From NCBI RefSeq assembly GCF_009725235.1, contig NZ_WJFC01000222.1:1-21802 (forward strand): DNA of 21,802 nt. Direction: 5' to 3'. Shown one piece after another: positions 1-8,031 of this stretch (within the stretch, counting starts at the first letter, position 1; the number at the start of each line of letters is the position of its first letter). The DNA is from Scytonema sp. UIC 10036 (GTDB taxonomy: Bacteria; Cyanobacteriota; Cyanobacteriia; Cyanobacteriales; Nostocaceae). Made by a program: the position numbers and the translations under genes. The notes beneath the pieces are model-generated. The model was not told the origin of the DNA. It made no database searches and saw nothing but the letters and a program-made list of their open reading frames with translations.

Positions 1-46
1 CCCCGATGGATTGGGGAGGGAATTGGAAATTCAATTTCCACCCTTT

Positions 47-70
47 ATCAGGGGGGATTAAGGGGGGTAA
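47..70. repeat. Short G-rich intergenic repeat (copy 1)
   Basis: The sequence contains GGGGGGATTAAGGGGGG. A reverse-complement copy lies near the other end of the window at 21757-21780. Such runs are common dispersed intergenic repeats in cyanobacteria. No function is visible. Confidence 0.6.
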
Positions 71-311
71 ATCCAACTTGTGTGTACACCGTAGCCTTAT
101 AAGGCGGAATAACTGACCACCTTGAACAAATTTAGCATCATTAATAGAGTGTGCTTGAACGTCAAACAAATACCGATAAATTAACATAGAAATTTTTTGA
201 TCGGGATGAAATAAATTTAAACTAATTGGAATTCAGTAAAGGCTATAAATGGTTGTTATATAAAAAATAAATAATTTTTTTTCATAAAAAAACCTCATAT
301 CTTGTTAGTAT

Positions 312-338
312 AAAAAAAATCAGTAGGGCTACTGATTT
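312..338 (-). terminator. Rho-independent terminator, minus strand
   Basis: AATCAGTAG (318-326) pairs perfectly with CTACTGATT (329-337). The eight A residues at 312-319 become a T tract when read on the minus strand. It lies about 400 nt beyond the stop of the large minus-strand gene ending at 746 and could end a long 3' UTR. The rest of 1-745 shows no convincing gene; its short open frames run through repeats. Confidence 0.55.
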
Positions 339-654
339 GTTGGCAATTTGAGTACAGTTAAACTTAATGTTGCCTAATGTATATCAGTTTGTGCTTTTAA
401 AGTACACATACGCCTCTCTAATCTCTCCCTTGTTTTAATTGGAAGTTAGAGAGGAATTTCTTGGCTAGAAAAATCTTAAATCACTAATTAAGTAGGTAGG
501 GAAGACAGCCCACCACTCGCTATTGTGCGGCATACCCCTACTAGTCCACCATATAAATTCTGATGGGTGAAACGATTTTTCCTCTCTCGCTCCGGTGCTA
601 AAGGTTTGTGAATACAGACAGGTGCGCTGCTGCCTCGCGGGTAGGTAGAGCACA

Positions 655-697
655 GGAGGCGGAGCCTCCCATAAGGCATTCCCAGGCTGAGCCTGGG
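655..697. repeat. Double-hairpin cyanobacterial intergenic repeat
   Basis: Two perfect palindromic hairpins lie side by side: GGAGGC-GGA-GCCTCC at 655-669 and CCCAGGC-TGA-GCCTGGG at 681-697, followed by AACGAG. This arrangement is a familiar dispersed intergenic repeat in Nostocales genomes. It sits just downstream of the DUF4347 gene. The open frames that cross it are repeat artefacts. Confidence 0.6.
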
Positions 698-745
698 AAC
701 GAGGTGGGGGGTGAGGCAAACTTAGACCACTAGTTTTGGAGGAAA

Positions 746-3700
746 TTAAGCGGTTTTTAAATTCACCTTAACCACGATATCGTTAAAATCATTGTCACCA
801 CCACCTGGTAAATCTTCAAAACCAAAGCAGTTACTGCCTAACAAACGAATATGGTCTGTCTTATTTGAGTTAGCACCTAAGAAGGGCAAGTACACTGCAG
901 GATCGTTCTTGGTATCACTATCTAAAAGCATTTCTGCTATGCCATCGGCAATAATCATTGGTGCAAAGATAGAACCTTTTTGGAAAACGCCTGAGAATGT
1001 TGCAGAACTTTGATTTTCTACTGATAGGTTAATGCCAGAAACACGCGCACTCATTGCGGCTTTGATATAACCTTCATCACCAGGCATCAAGTCTGATTTA
1101 CCATCACCATTCATGTCGATACCACCTTTCTCATCAGCCATCTGATAGAAGCAGACGAAATTCTTGAACGCTGCTTCTCTGTGAACGGTAAACTCTGCTT
1201 TCACTTCCGTCTTGGCTGCTCGCAAATCAATGACTTCTCCACCTGATGTGCCTTGCAAACCCGTACCTAAAGGCATCTCTTCGTTTGATGCTTTAATCTT
1301 GATTTTCAGCTTTTGGAAGTCAGCACCGCCGCCCTCAAGTAATTCATCCCAATCTAGAGCGAACTCTCCATTTCCTAAGTCTGTGGTCTTTTGTGTTTTA
1401 GCATCAGCAAAGAGAACATTTTTAAAGGAAATCTTTCCAGACATGACACCATCAAGCGTACCGTCTTTAATCATGAAGAATTTTAGCTTTGCACCAGCTT
1501 TAAATTCCAAAAGACGTGTGATGTCAGAACTAAACCCTTTGGGAGCATTGGTAATGGACGAGAAAATCACTTGTGCTCTTGATAATGCAGCTTGGGCGTA
1601 ACCTTCTGCATCAGGAGCAATACCGTCAATTGTTCCTTTGTCATCATCAACAACGCACACTCCTAACTCATTCACCAGTTTAGATGTGTGTCCATCAAGC
1701 TTAATATGGAGTTTGAGTTTGCCACTTTCAGAAGGATCTCCTAAAAGGAAAAGGTTGTTAGATACTATCTTTAAACTCAGTTTGACATTGACAGAACCAC
1801 CAGTACTGCCAGAATCTGTAGCATCAGTAGCATCCTTAACAGTAATTCCAGCAGTGTCAGCCGTACTACTGAAAGCCGTTGCGTTAGTACTGCTTGTGAT
1901 GTTAACGTTGCCACCATTAGTACCACTGGTTCGATCCCAAGCACGGAAGGTTAGAAGGTCACTAATTTGTCCGGTCGTTTCAGCTTTGGGTTGGAAATAG
2001 AGACGGGTATTGGTATCTGCAGCTAAGAGTAGAGCGTTGGACTCCGATATAGAACTCAAAGATGTCCACTTGTTACCGTTGTCGATGCTGTAGAACCAGC
2101 TGCCTTTGGTTGTATCAAGTTTAGTAATCGCAATACCTGTCAGTGCATCGGTATCTGCATCTTTAACATTGCCTTCCAATTTTACTAAGGAAGAAATTAA
2201 GGTACCAACTGCGCCTATTGGTGCGCTTGCACCTTTGATAACAGCACTGAGAGTCACATTGGTGTCACTTAAAATAGGTGCATCGTTAACGGGTTGTACG
2301 TTAAGTGTTGCCTTATATGCTACAGCGCTGTATTCTAAACCATCACTGACTTTAAACTGGAAGCTTGCGTAGTTAGTGCCACTAGCTTCTGCAATGGACT
2401 TAAATTTCAGCTTGGATATATCAGCTAGTGCGATCTTTTGGTCAACAGTAATAGCTTCTCCATCATCTTGGATACCATCGTTATCAGCATCCTGGAAAAA
2501 CTGACCGACTAATGGCAGTTGAGTAATTTGTATTTCTTTTAACCTACCGCCATCATCACCATCATTATTACTATCACCTTCACTGTCATCATCATCATCA
2601 TTACTGTCACCTTCTCCGCCATCATCGTCATCATCGTCGTCATCATCGTCGTCATCGTCATCATCGTCGTCGTCGTCGTCCCTATCGAGATCGCTAAAGC
2701 TAAAGTCATCCGCAGTAAAGGCATAAACGGTGTCTTCTTTAATGTCAATAGTTATGTCAGTGGCAGTAGGAGGAGTATTGTTCAGCACAATTTCCAAACC
2801 TGTAGAACCTCCTGCAATGTAAGCTTGGTTGTTGACTACAAACACACCTTTAGCCATACCAGTGGTTTGGTAAGTCCCAACAGATTTTGGAGCGACAGGA
2901 TCGGTAACATCAAGGACTTGTACACCCATATTACCATCGGCAATGTAAGCTAAATTTCCGACAATACTGACGCCAAAAACGTTGTAAGAAGTATCAAAAC
3001 TGCCTTTTAAAGTTGGCTTAGTCACATCGCTGACATCAACAATTTGCATTCCTGAATAGCCACCAGCAATGTAAGCGTAATTCCCTTCTACCTTGACCTC
3101 AAAAGCTGTGCTTGAGGTGTTGTAACTCCCTTTAAGAACAGGAAGATCGGGGTTGGTGATGTCGATAATTTGTAGAGTTGATATAAAGCTTGATTCAGAA
3201 AGAACGTAAGCATAATTCTCTTTTACAGTTACGTTTCTAATAGAGCCTTTGCCATGCTTGTAATTACCTCTAACAGTGAGCTTGCTTGAGTCACTGATAT
3301 CAAAAATTTGCAGCCCAGAAATACCTCCAGCAACATAAACATAGTTGTCTTTAATGGCTATGTCTTCTGCAGTGTTACAAGAAGTCGAGTCGTTAAGCTT
3401 GGTAACGGGGTTTGTAGGATCGGTAAGATCGACGACTTGTAAACCTGAAGTATAGCTAGCAACATAAGCGTATTTTTCTTTAATCGCTACGCCTTTGACT
3501 TCGCTATCAGCTGAGAATTTATATTTCCCTTTAAAGGTAGGTTTCTTAGGATCGGCAACGTCAAGAATTTGTAAACCTAATTCACTATCAACTGTATAGG
3601 CGTAACTCCCTTCTACTGTAACTTTAGAGGTCATACTAGAAGAAGTAGTGCTGCTGTAACTACCTAGAGAAAACAAAGCCAGTACAGCAGGATATGCAGC

Positions 3701-4183
3701 CATAGCTTCTGCGGTAAATGCTAGTGGCGAATTAACAACACTACCTATATTAACTTTCAAATTCCAATTGCCACCTAAAGCAGCATTTCCGGTAGGACAT
3801 GCAGTTGCTGCAATATTTGCTCCGCTTAATTGGTGAAGTTTGGTAATAAATTCTTCCCCGACATCACCTGCTGCTACATGACAACCATAAAGAAGCAGAT
3901 TTGGAAGATGGGATGATGGAGAGAACCAATTCTGTAGTTGGTTAGAATAATTTTTTAAAGTATGAAGACTCAGTTCGCTATTTCCCAAGTAAAGGGTTCC
4001 AGGAGATCCATGGGAGACAATGTGAACGCTTTCGATTGGACTATTTTGGGATAATACTTGGGAAATTTGCTCGACTCCATCGCGATTTGAGTTAAGAACA
4101 ATAGGTGTAATGTCTGGTAATAGTCCTTCTAATAAAATCTTGTAGTTATCTACAGCGCTGTCAATGAAGAGAATGCTTTTCAT
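746..4183 (-). CDS. DUF4347 / LVIVD-repeat / DUF4114 surface protein
   Basis: This is a 1145-aa multidomain protein, probably extracellular or outer-surface. Residues 1-165 match the DUF4347 domain found at the N-terminus of large cyanobacterial secreted proteins (FIDSAVDNY, IVSHGSPGTLYLG, LLYGCHVAAG). Residues about 180-470 hold seven LVIVD-type repeats of about 42 aa (pattern AYVAxxxxGLQIxDVxDPxxP), expected to form a beta-propeller. An Asp-rich tract follows at about 500-550, then a cadherin-like segment (VNDAPIL, about 640-655). There are two related C-terminal modules, one with a calcium-loop-like DMNGDGKSD, and the protein ends in a DUF4114-type motif (FGFEDLPGGGDNDFNDI). No classical N-terminal signal peptide is seen, which fits type I export but does not prove it. 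The ATG start has AGGA 10-13 nt upstream. The exact role is unknown; adhesion or calcium-dependent surface function is inference. Confidence 0.85.
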   Translation of the reverse strand: MKSILFIDSAVDNYKILLEGLLPDITPIVLNSNRDGVEQISQVLSQNSPIESVHIVSHGSPGTLYLGNSELSLHTLKNYSNQLQNWFSPSSHLPNLLLYGCHVAAGDVGEEFITKLHQLSGANIAATACPTGNAALGGNWNLKVNIGSVVNSPLAFTAEAMAAYPAVLALFSLGSYSSTTSSSMTSKVTVEGSYAYTVDSELGLQILDVADPKKPTFKGKYKFSADSEVKGVAIKEKYAYVASYTSGLQVVDLTDPTNPVTKLNDSTSCNTAEDIAIKDNYVYVAGGISGLQIFDISDSSKLTVRGNYKHGKGSIRNVTVKENYAYVLSESSFISTLQIIDITNPDLPVLKGSYNTSSTAFEVKVEGNYAYIAGGYSGMQIVDVSDVTKPTLKGSFDTSYNVFGVSIVGNLAYIADGNMGVQVLDVTDPVAPKSVGTYQTTGMAKGVFVVNNQAYIAGGSTGLEIVLNNTPPTATDITIDIKEDTVYAFTADDFSFSDLDRDDDDDDDDDDDDDDDDDDDDGGEGDSNDDDDDSEGDSNNDGDDGGRLKEIQITQLPLVGQFFQDADNDGIQDDGEAITVDQKIALADISKLKFKSIAEASGTNYASFQFKVSDGLEYSAVAYKATLNVQPVNDAPILSDTNVTLSAVIKGASAPIGAVGTLISSLVKLEGNVKDADTDALTGIAITKLDTTKGSWFYSIDNGNKWTSLSSISESNALLLAADTNTRLYFQPKAETTGQISDLLTFRAWDRTSGTNGGNVNITSSTNATAFSSTADTAGITVKDATDATDSGSTGGSVNVKLSLKIVSNNLFLLGDPSESGKLKLHIKLDGHTSKLVNELGVCVVDDDKGTIDGIAPDAEGYAQAALSRAQVIFSSITNAPKGFSSDITRLLEFKAGAKLKFFMIKDGTLDGVMSGKISFKNVLFADAKTQKTTDLGNGEFALDWDELLEGGGADFQKLKIKIKASNEEMPLGTGLQGTSGGEVIDLRAAKTEVKAEFTVHREAAFKNFVCFYQMADEKGGIDMNGDGKSDLMPGDEGYIKAAMSARVSGINLSVENQSSATFSGVFQKGSIFAPMIIADGIAEMLLDSDTKNDPAVYLPFLGANSNKTDHIRLLGSNCFGFEDLPGGGDNDFNDIVVKVNLKTA
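2551..2680 (-). repeat. Asp-codon trinucleotide tract inside the surface-protein gene
   Basis: About 130 bp of nearly pure CATC/CGTC-type triplets (GAC/GAT codons on the minus strand) encode an Asp-rich stretch with about 20 consecutive Asp and scattered Gly, Glu, Ser and Asn. Triplet repeats like this can change length by slippage without breaking the frame. The encoded tract is likely a flexible, cation-binding linker between the propeller and the cadherin-like region. Confidence 0.8.
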
Positions 4184-4394
4184 TTTTATCTATCCTGGAA
4201 ACCACAATATAAGGTTATATATTTAAGTTGCCCAAGAAATTTTAAAACCTATCAGCTAAATAGTTTTTTTTTAGAAAATAAAATCGTAAATTTTTACAAC
4301 GTCAAAAAACAAAAAAAATCTCATAAATATTGAATTTGGTTCAATATTTATGAGAAATATCGCATCTATACCAATACTGCAAGCTCTGAGAATA

Positions 4395-4465
4395 TTGGTT
4401 TGTTGGGTTGAGGAATGAAACCTAACAAACCAAACACAATGTTGGGTTTCGTTCCTCAACCCAAC
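4395..4465. repeat. Inverted intergenic repeat (TTGGGTTGAGG family)
   Basis: TTGGTTTGTTGGGTT (4395-4409) pairs with AACCTAACAAACCAA (4419-4433) with one mismatch. A second inverted copy of GTTGGGTTGAGG...GAAACC lies at 4441-4465. A third copy is at 21693-21730. This looks like a small dispersed palindromic or MITE-like repeat. It lies in the upstream region of the DUF4347 gene, and the short open frame across it is not a gene. Confidence 0.6.
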
Positions 4466-4677
4466 CTACGTATTTTGATTTTTTAAGAGTTGATTTTTTT
4501 AGGAAAATGAATTCTCTTATACTACAAATTTGCTCCAACTAAATCAGGAAAGATAAATAGGAATGAGGGTTATAATAACTGGCAAGCGATCGCCGTAAAA
4601 CTGACTTTGCTCTTGCCTAATTCACTCAGACGGCAATCCTTCAGGTAAGTTCCCTACTTGTATAAAATCTTCAAGTG

Positions 4678-4701
4678 GAGACGATCTGTTTGAAACGTCT
4701 C
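4678..4701. repeat. Small hairpin repeat GAGACG...CGTCTC
   Basis: GAGACG (4678-4683) and CGTCTC (4696-4701) form a short hairpin of a type often seen in cyanobacterial spacers. The minus-strand open frame that covers it (4622-4822) has no recognisable domain and runs through the terminator at 4750-4789, so it is not called as a gene. Confidence 0.35.
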
Positions 4702-4749
4702 TACGAAAAAACTGGCTTGTTATGATTTCTGTAATGGCGCTGTAGCAGT

Positions 4750-4789
4750 AAAAAAGCGCCCAGTGTGAGAAACTCATACACTGAGCGCT
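4750..4789 (-). terminator. Rho-independent terminator of the HTH gene
   Basis: Read on the minus strand, AGCGCTCAGTGT and ACACTGGGCGCT form a stem with one mismatch, followed immediately by six T residues. It lies 50 nt after the stop codon of the small helix-turn-helix gene (4838-5026), giving that gene a compact monocistronic unit. Confidence 0.75.
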
Positions 4790-4837
4790 GAAGGATACTT
4801 GAAAACTGCATTGATGCGACATTTCGCCCAGGAATAT

Positions 4838-5026
4838 TTACAGTCTGTAAGGGGAGTTAGGGCGCTGCCTGACTTGATAATCTGTTAACGATCCTTGAAG
4901 AACTACAGTTCTCCCTCCTCTCCTTAAGGTAAGGATTTGTCCTTTTTGCACAGCCACATACAAAGCGCTCTGACTCATGCCTAAACGTCTTGCTGCTTCT
5001 GCCAGTGAAACACCGTGCTTTTGCAT
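4838..5026 (-). CDS. Small helix-turn-helix (MerR/excisionase-like) DNA-binding protein
   Basis: A 62-aa protein consisting almost entirely of a winged-helix-like DNA-binding fold. GVSLAEAARRLGMSQSALYVAVQKG matches the helix-turn-helix, followed by a basic wing (LTLRRGGRTVV) and a short tail. The ATG at 5026 is preferred over a TTG seven codons upstream because AAGGAAGG lies about 10 nt before it. A strong terminator follows the gene. The promoter region carries direct CTAATTAGATT repeats, suggesting self-regulation. Such proteins act as excisionases/directionality factors or as small transcriptional regulators; no recombinase is adjacent, so a regulator or antitoxin-like role is equally possible. 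Confidence 0.65.
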   Translation of the reverse strand: MQKHGVSLAEAARRLGMSQSALYVAVQKGQILTLRRGGRTVVLQGSLTDYQVRQRPNSPYRL

Positions 5027-5049
5027 ATTCTGTTGCCTTCCTTGCAATC

Positions 5050-5076
5050 CTAATTAGATTGCTATCTAATTAGATT
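5050..5076. promoter_or_regulatory. Operator-like direct repeats upstream of the HTH gene
   Basis: CTAATTAGATT occurs at 5050-5060 and again at 5066-5076, a 16-bp period. The second copy lies in the perfect palindrome ATCTAATTAGAT (5064-5075). A related GATTAGATGAGAATCTAAA lies at about 5182-5200. They begin 24 bp upstream of the start codon of the HTH gene, a natural position for autorepression. Binding is inferred from position and symmetry only. Confidence 0.5.
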
Positions 5077-5504
5077 ATAGCAAATAGTGAAGAAACATTA
5101 AAGAAACTTAACATTTGCCCGAAAAATGATAAAAATCTTCTAAATTCTAAAGAAATTATTAAGTTTCTTTAGAAAATACTGATTAGATGAGAATCTAAAT
5201 AGAAGCTTAAATTTTTCATTCAAACGGGGTTAGCTTATATAAAGACCCTGAATATAAAACAACTTAGCGCCTCTATAGCTTTTAGCTGTGGAGGTGTTAA
5301 TCATAAGCAAAGGGGATTGAGTTTTAGATTCTTTATGAAAGAGGAATTTGAATCTTGAAGAAGGCAGCTATGCAGGAGGCAAAGGCATGACCTTGTTGCG
5401 GGGAGCAGAAGGAAAGAAAATATTTAAGGTGATGGTAAATTATGCTCTTTGAAAAGAGCGATTGCATTTCTGAAGTGAATTTTTTCTCTCAGTCTTGCTA
5501 TGCT
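5077..5504. other. Non-coding spacer with a perfect hairpin
   Basis: No convincing gene is visible. TTCTAAAGAAA (5145-5155) and TTTCTTTAGAA (5164-5174) form a perfect 11-bp stem with an 8-nt loop but no T tract, so it is not a standard terminator. GCTCTTT/AAAGAGC (5444-5459) is a small hairpin downstream of the peroxiredoxin gene that could help end its transcript. Confidence 0.4.
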
Positions 5505-6335
5505 CTATATTGACCGCACGTTACGAGCTACCCAACCCTCCTGACTTTGTGCTAACTCAAATTTGACAGACGTACCAGCTGATATGGTGCGGTAACCTTC
5601 TCCTGGAATAGCAGTGAAGTTGAAGAAGACATCTTCACCACCGTCATTTCTGGCAATCGCGCCATTGCCCGTTTTGAGATCGAACCAACGGACAACACCT
5701 TGCACCACAGTTCGTCCATTAGCTCCCAATGGTGGTCCCCCATTCAACCATTCTTGCTGGGGAATGCGAACTTGTTTGGCTTCGTCGGTATCATAAGCTT
5801 CGTATCGGTAATCCGATCGCGTCTCCATAATTGTCCGCAAATCGTGCCGCAATTCTTCAAGTGTTGGTCTCCCGACAAAAAACCAACCATTGTAAATTTT
5901 GTAGATAGTTAAATCGGGATGCAAAATAAAGGTATAAGGTTGAGCGCGATAGGCATACTCGCCTTCCGTGCTATCCAAAATATTAATTTGCTTAATCAGT
6001 TCTCGTTTTTCGTCACACAGAAATGACCATTGCGCTCCCAATCCTGCCCGAAAAGCAGCTTGTACTAGAGGTGAGTCCACACTAATTGTTACCAATGAGC
6101 CGTAATTGACTGCCAATTCACTTTGAAATTGTACCAACTGGGAAAGTTGTTCTCGATCTCTCGGACAAAAGAAGCCTCGATAGAAGACAACAATCAACGG
6201 ATAACCGTCAGTAAAACCCATGTGACGATCCATCAGGCTGGGCTGAGTGAAATCGGAAAGCTTTACCAGTTCGTTTTTGTGATTTGGCAGAAAGGCATCT
6301 ATAAAGCGATCCCCTGGTTGTAAATTTGTGGGCAT
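5505..6335 (-). CDS. Peroxiredoxin-like (AhpC/TSA) protein fused to a cold-shock-like domain
   Basis: 276 aa. The first 180 or so residues form a thioredoxin-fold redoxin of the AhpC/TSA type: PGDRFIDAFLPN, then VVFYRGFFCPRDREQL with the peroxidatic-type Cys, VTISVDSP, FLCDEKRELIKQ and a C-terminal FILHPDLTIYKIYNGW. After a linker, the last 65 or so residues resemble a cold-shock OB fold (GVVRWFDLKTGNGAIARNDGGEDVFFNF...SVKFEL), with the KTGNG region in the place of the usual KxGxGFI. The fusion suggests a redox enzyme carrying an RNA- or DNA-binding module. The ATG at 6335 is chosen; a TTG six codons upstream is possible, and neither has a strong ribosome-binding site. No operon partner is visible. 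Confidence 0.75.
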   Translation of the reverse strand: MPTNLQPGDRFIDAFLPNHKNELVKLSDFTQPSLMDRHMGFTDGYPLIVVFYRGFFCPRDREQLSQLVQFQSELAVNYGSLVTISVDSPLVQAAFRAGLGAQWSFLCDEKRELIKQINILDSTEGEYAYRAQPYTFILHPDLTIYKIYNGWFFVGRPTLEELRHDLRTIMETRSDYRYEAYDTDEAKQVRIPQQEWLNGGPPLGANGRTVVQGVVRWFDLKTGNGAIARNDGGEDVFFNFTAIPGEGYRTISAGTSVKFELAQSQEGWVARNVRSI

Positions 6336-6416
6336 AAAGCCGCATCCATTCAAAGATTCTGAATATTAAGCGCTGCATCTTCCAAATTAGCTCGATCGCG
6401 CAACCTAGTCAGGCGA

Positions 6417-6596
6417 TCGCTCTCGGAATTAACCCAGCACTTTGGCAAAGTGGGACAGCACTATTATAAAATTGCCAGGGCACAAGATGACCGTGCAGTG
6501 GAACCCAACCGCATCCGGAAATCCATTGGTGCGGAGACATCCTTTGCTGAAGATTTGAGCGATCGCGCTCCCGTAACTCGTGCTAGGATGTTTTGA
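6417..6596 (+). pseudogene. Fragment of DNA polymerase IV (DinB-type)
   Basis: Read in one + strand frame, this stretch encodes about 45 residues closely resembling the thumb/little-finger junction of Y-family polymerases: ELTQHFGKVGQHYYKIARAQ, then VEPNRIRKSIGAETSFAEDL. The frame stops at TGA 6594-6596 and the upstream part has no polymerase catalytic motifs. The typical protein is 350 aa or more, so this is a decayed internal fragment. It lies between two minus-strand genes and marks a place where DNA has been lost. Confidence 0.65.
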
Positions 6597-6614
6597 ATTA
6601 TTAACTAAGTTTAG

Positions 6615-6652
6615 AAAAAACAGAATCGTTTGTGAAGATGTTACACAAACGA
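6615..6652 (-). terminator. Probable terminator of the double-glycine peptide gene
   Basis: TCGTTTGTG (6626-6634) and CACAAACGA (6644-6652) form a perfect 9-bp stem with a 9-nt loop. On the minus strand the stem is followed after four or five bases by a run of six T. It lies about 100 nt beyond the stop of the peptide gene at 6751. Confidence 0.5.
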
Positions 6653-6750
6653 CTTTCTATAAATGAGTAAAATGTACCTTATTCTTGAATTGGAAATAAA
6701 TCAATAAATAAGTACGTTTTCCGAAATATTTTCCTATTTACTCTAATTTA

Positions 6751-6966
6751 TCAGGCTATATAACGACCATACACATAGCCTGCGGCAAAACTTAGAGCTA
6801 TGGCTGGTGTTATTCCACCACGTATATCTTGCAAATCCTCATAATCTGTCAATTCTTCAAGATAGCTTTCAGTGTTAAAGAGTAGTTCTGAACCCTTAAC
6901 AGATAATTCAGACCTAGTAAAATTACTTTCGCTCGATTGTAATCCAGTTATTTCTATTCTAGCCAT
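6751..6966 (-). CDS. Double-glycine leader peptide, bacteriocin-like
   Basis: A 71-aa precursor. The first 52 or so residues are an acidic leader ending in DYEDLQDIRGG, the Gly-Gly site cut by C39-peptidase ABC exporters. The remaining 19-20 residues (ITPAIALSFAAGYVYGRYIA) are hydrophobic, with small residues and a GxxxGR motif, and contain no Cys. This fits a class II bacteriocin-like or signalling peptide of cyanobacteria. The ATG has AAGGAGA about 7 nt upstream, a strong ribosome-binding site. No exporter, immunity or modification gene is in the window, so processing would be in trans. It is probably monocistronic, with a terminator downstream. Confidence 0.65.
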   Translation of the reverse strand: MARIEITGLQSSESNFTRSELSVKGSELLFNTESYLEELTDYEDLQDIRGGITPAIALSFAAGYVYGRYIA

Positions 6967-7828
6967 AATTTCTCCTTGTATTGTTTTGGTATGTGAAAGT
7001 ACCAGAAGGTAACTAGTATCGTTACTTCAATATAATTTTTATCTTAGAAATACGAGCGAAAATTTGGGTGATAAATCAGAGGTTTATTTCTCAAATTTTT
7101 AAAAAATATTCAAAAAAATAATAAAATTTAATTTTTCTGTAATAACGAAATTTTTGGGACTACGTAGAACTATTAAAGTCAGAATAATAAATTTTAACTC
7201 CAAGTAATAATCTTAGTAAATCAATTATTAGTCAATGCTTAATTCGCAACATTTTTAGACTAGAATGAAACACTTTTGTCTAATAACAGTAAACCAAAAA
7301 GTTTTTCCCAAAGAGCAATTGCCTCCCGGACACTTCGCGAACGCTAATCGCGCTTACGTAAGTAAATGTAGCTCAAAATACCTGTAATCTAATGAATGCT
7401 TATGCTACTCTCTTAGGGTTCAAAAAATGAAATGATGAAAGTGGTCTGCAGGTTAAAGGATTGGAGATTAAAAAGTATCTTAGACTACAAAATGCTTGGC
7501 GATCGCTTGAGGTCAGGTTTACATCGGTCAGTGTTGTACAAGAAGGGTCAACTGGCATAAGACATAACAGTTCTTTTGACAATTGCAAAGCCATAACGGC
7601 TATGCTATGGTCGTGGGTTGAATCTTCACAGTGAATTCAGTAGAAAGACTGGTGACAATGAATAACAGAAGTACTTAATCTAAGAATCAAGATGACCGTC
7701 GCCTTGGCTGAAGTGGGAGCATCGCACGAGCACGGGCGATGCCTTACCACAGCGGTACAATTAACATGAAGATATCTAACCGATTCTGGACGTTAGGATG
7801 TAGTCCGTCTATAATGTTACTAGATTGA
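6967..7828. other. Long non-coding, AT-rich region
   Basis: No gene is supported. 7020-7300 is strongly AT-rich and presumably holds the promoter of the peptide gene. 7320-7370 contains a fragment of a common cyanobacterial repeat (CACTTCGCGAACGCTAATCGCG). The 64-aa minus-strand frame at 7400-7594 has no recognised domain, and the + strand frames here are short and interrupted. The region may hide decayed sequence from the missing left end of an older transposon, but I found no transposon-end motif in it. Confidence 0.4.
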
Positions 7829-8031
7829 TGTTTGGCAGACCGAAGCGGGGGCTAAAACCAGGGGGGTTCTGCCAAAAACGCCAGAACCTAGACAAGTTAA
7901 TAGTTACAGCGTTTTGAAGTTTGGCCCTATTGATAGTATGTGTCAATAAGCGAGCCGGAAATGAGGTCATTTTTTCGTTCTGCCAAAACGGCTTGTAGAA
8001 TCCTTGCTCTGTAAGGGTTTCAGATGGCGGC
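7829..8031 (+). promoter_or_regulatory. CRISPR leader
   Basis: Immediately upstream of the first repeat lies about 200 bp of the type found before cyanobacterial CRISPR arrays. It contains a hairpin TTTGGCAGA (7831-7839) / TCTGCCAAA (7868-7876) flanking GAAGCGGGGGC, and then an AATCCTT...AAGGGTT element just before the repeat. Its position, plus the degenerate repeat at the far end of the array, shows that the array is transcribed on the + strand and gains new spacers at 8032. Confidence 0.65.

Noticed and set aside
465..719. 84- and 63-aa minus-strand frames at the left edge
   Set aside because: They cover the double-hairpin intergenic repeat; composition is repeat-like.
1925..1940. GGTTCGATCCC resembling a tRNA T-loop
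   Set aside because: It lies inside the intact DUF4347 coding sequence and no cloverleaf can be built; no tRNA gene is seen in the window.
4271..4459. 62-aa minus-strand open frame before the DUF4347 gene
   Set aside because: It runs through the inverted TTGGGTTGAGG repeats and has no ribosome-binding site or domain.
4622..4822. 66-aa minus-strand open frame downstream of the HTH gene
   Set aside because: It spans a strong terminator and a hairpin repeat; no recognisable domain.
7400..7594. 64-aa minus-strand open frame
   Set aside because: No domain, no clear ribosome-binding site and no neighbour in an operon; possible but unsupported.
7660..8031. A tracrRNA for a type V-K (Cas12k) transposon upstream of the array
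   Set aside because: The outer element has a TnsA-type domain, absent from V-K elements, and the repeat has its own Cas6-type hairpin; the region matches an ordinary leader.
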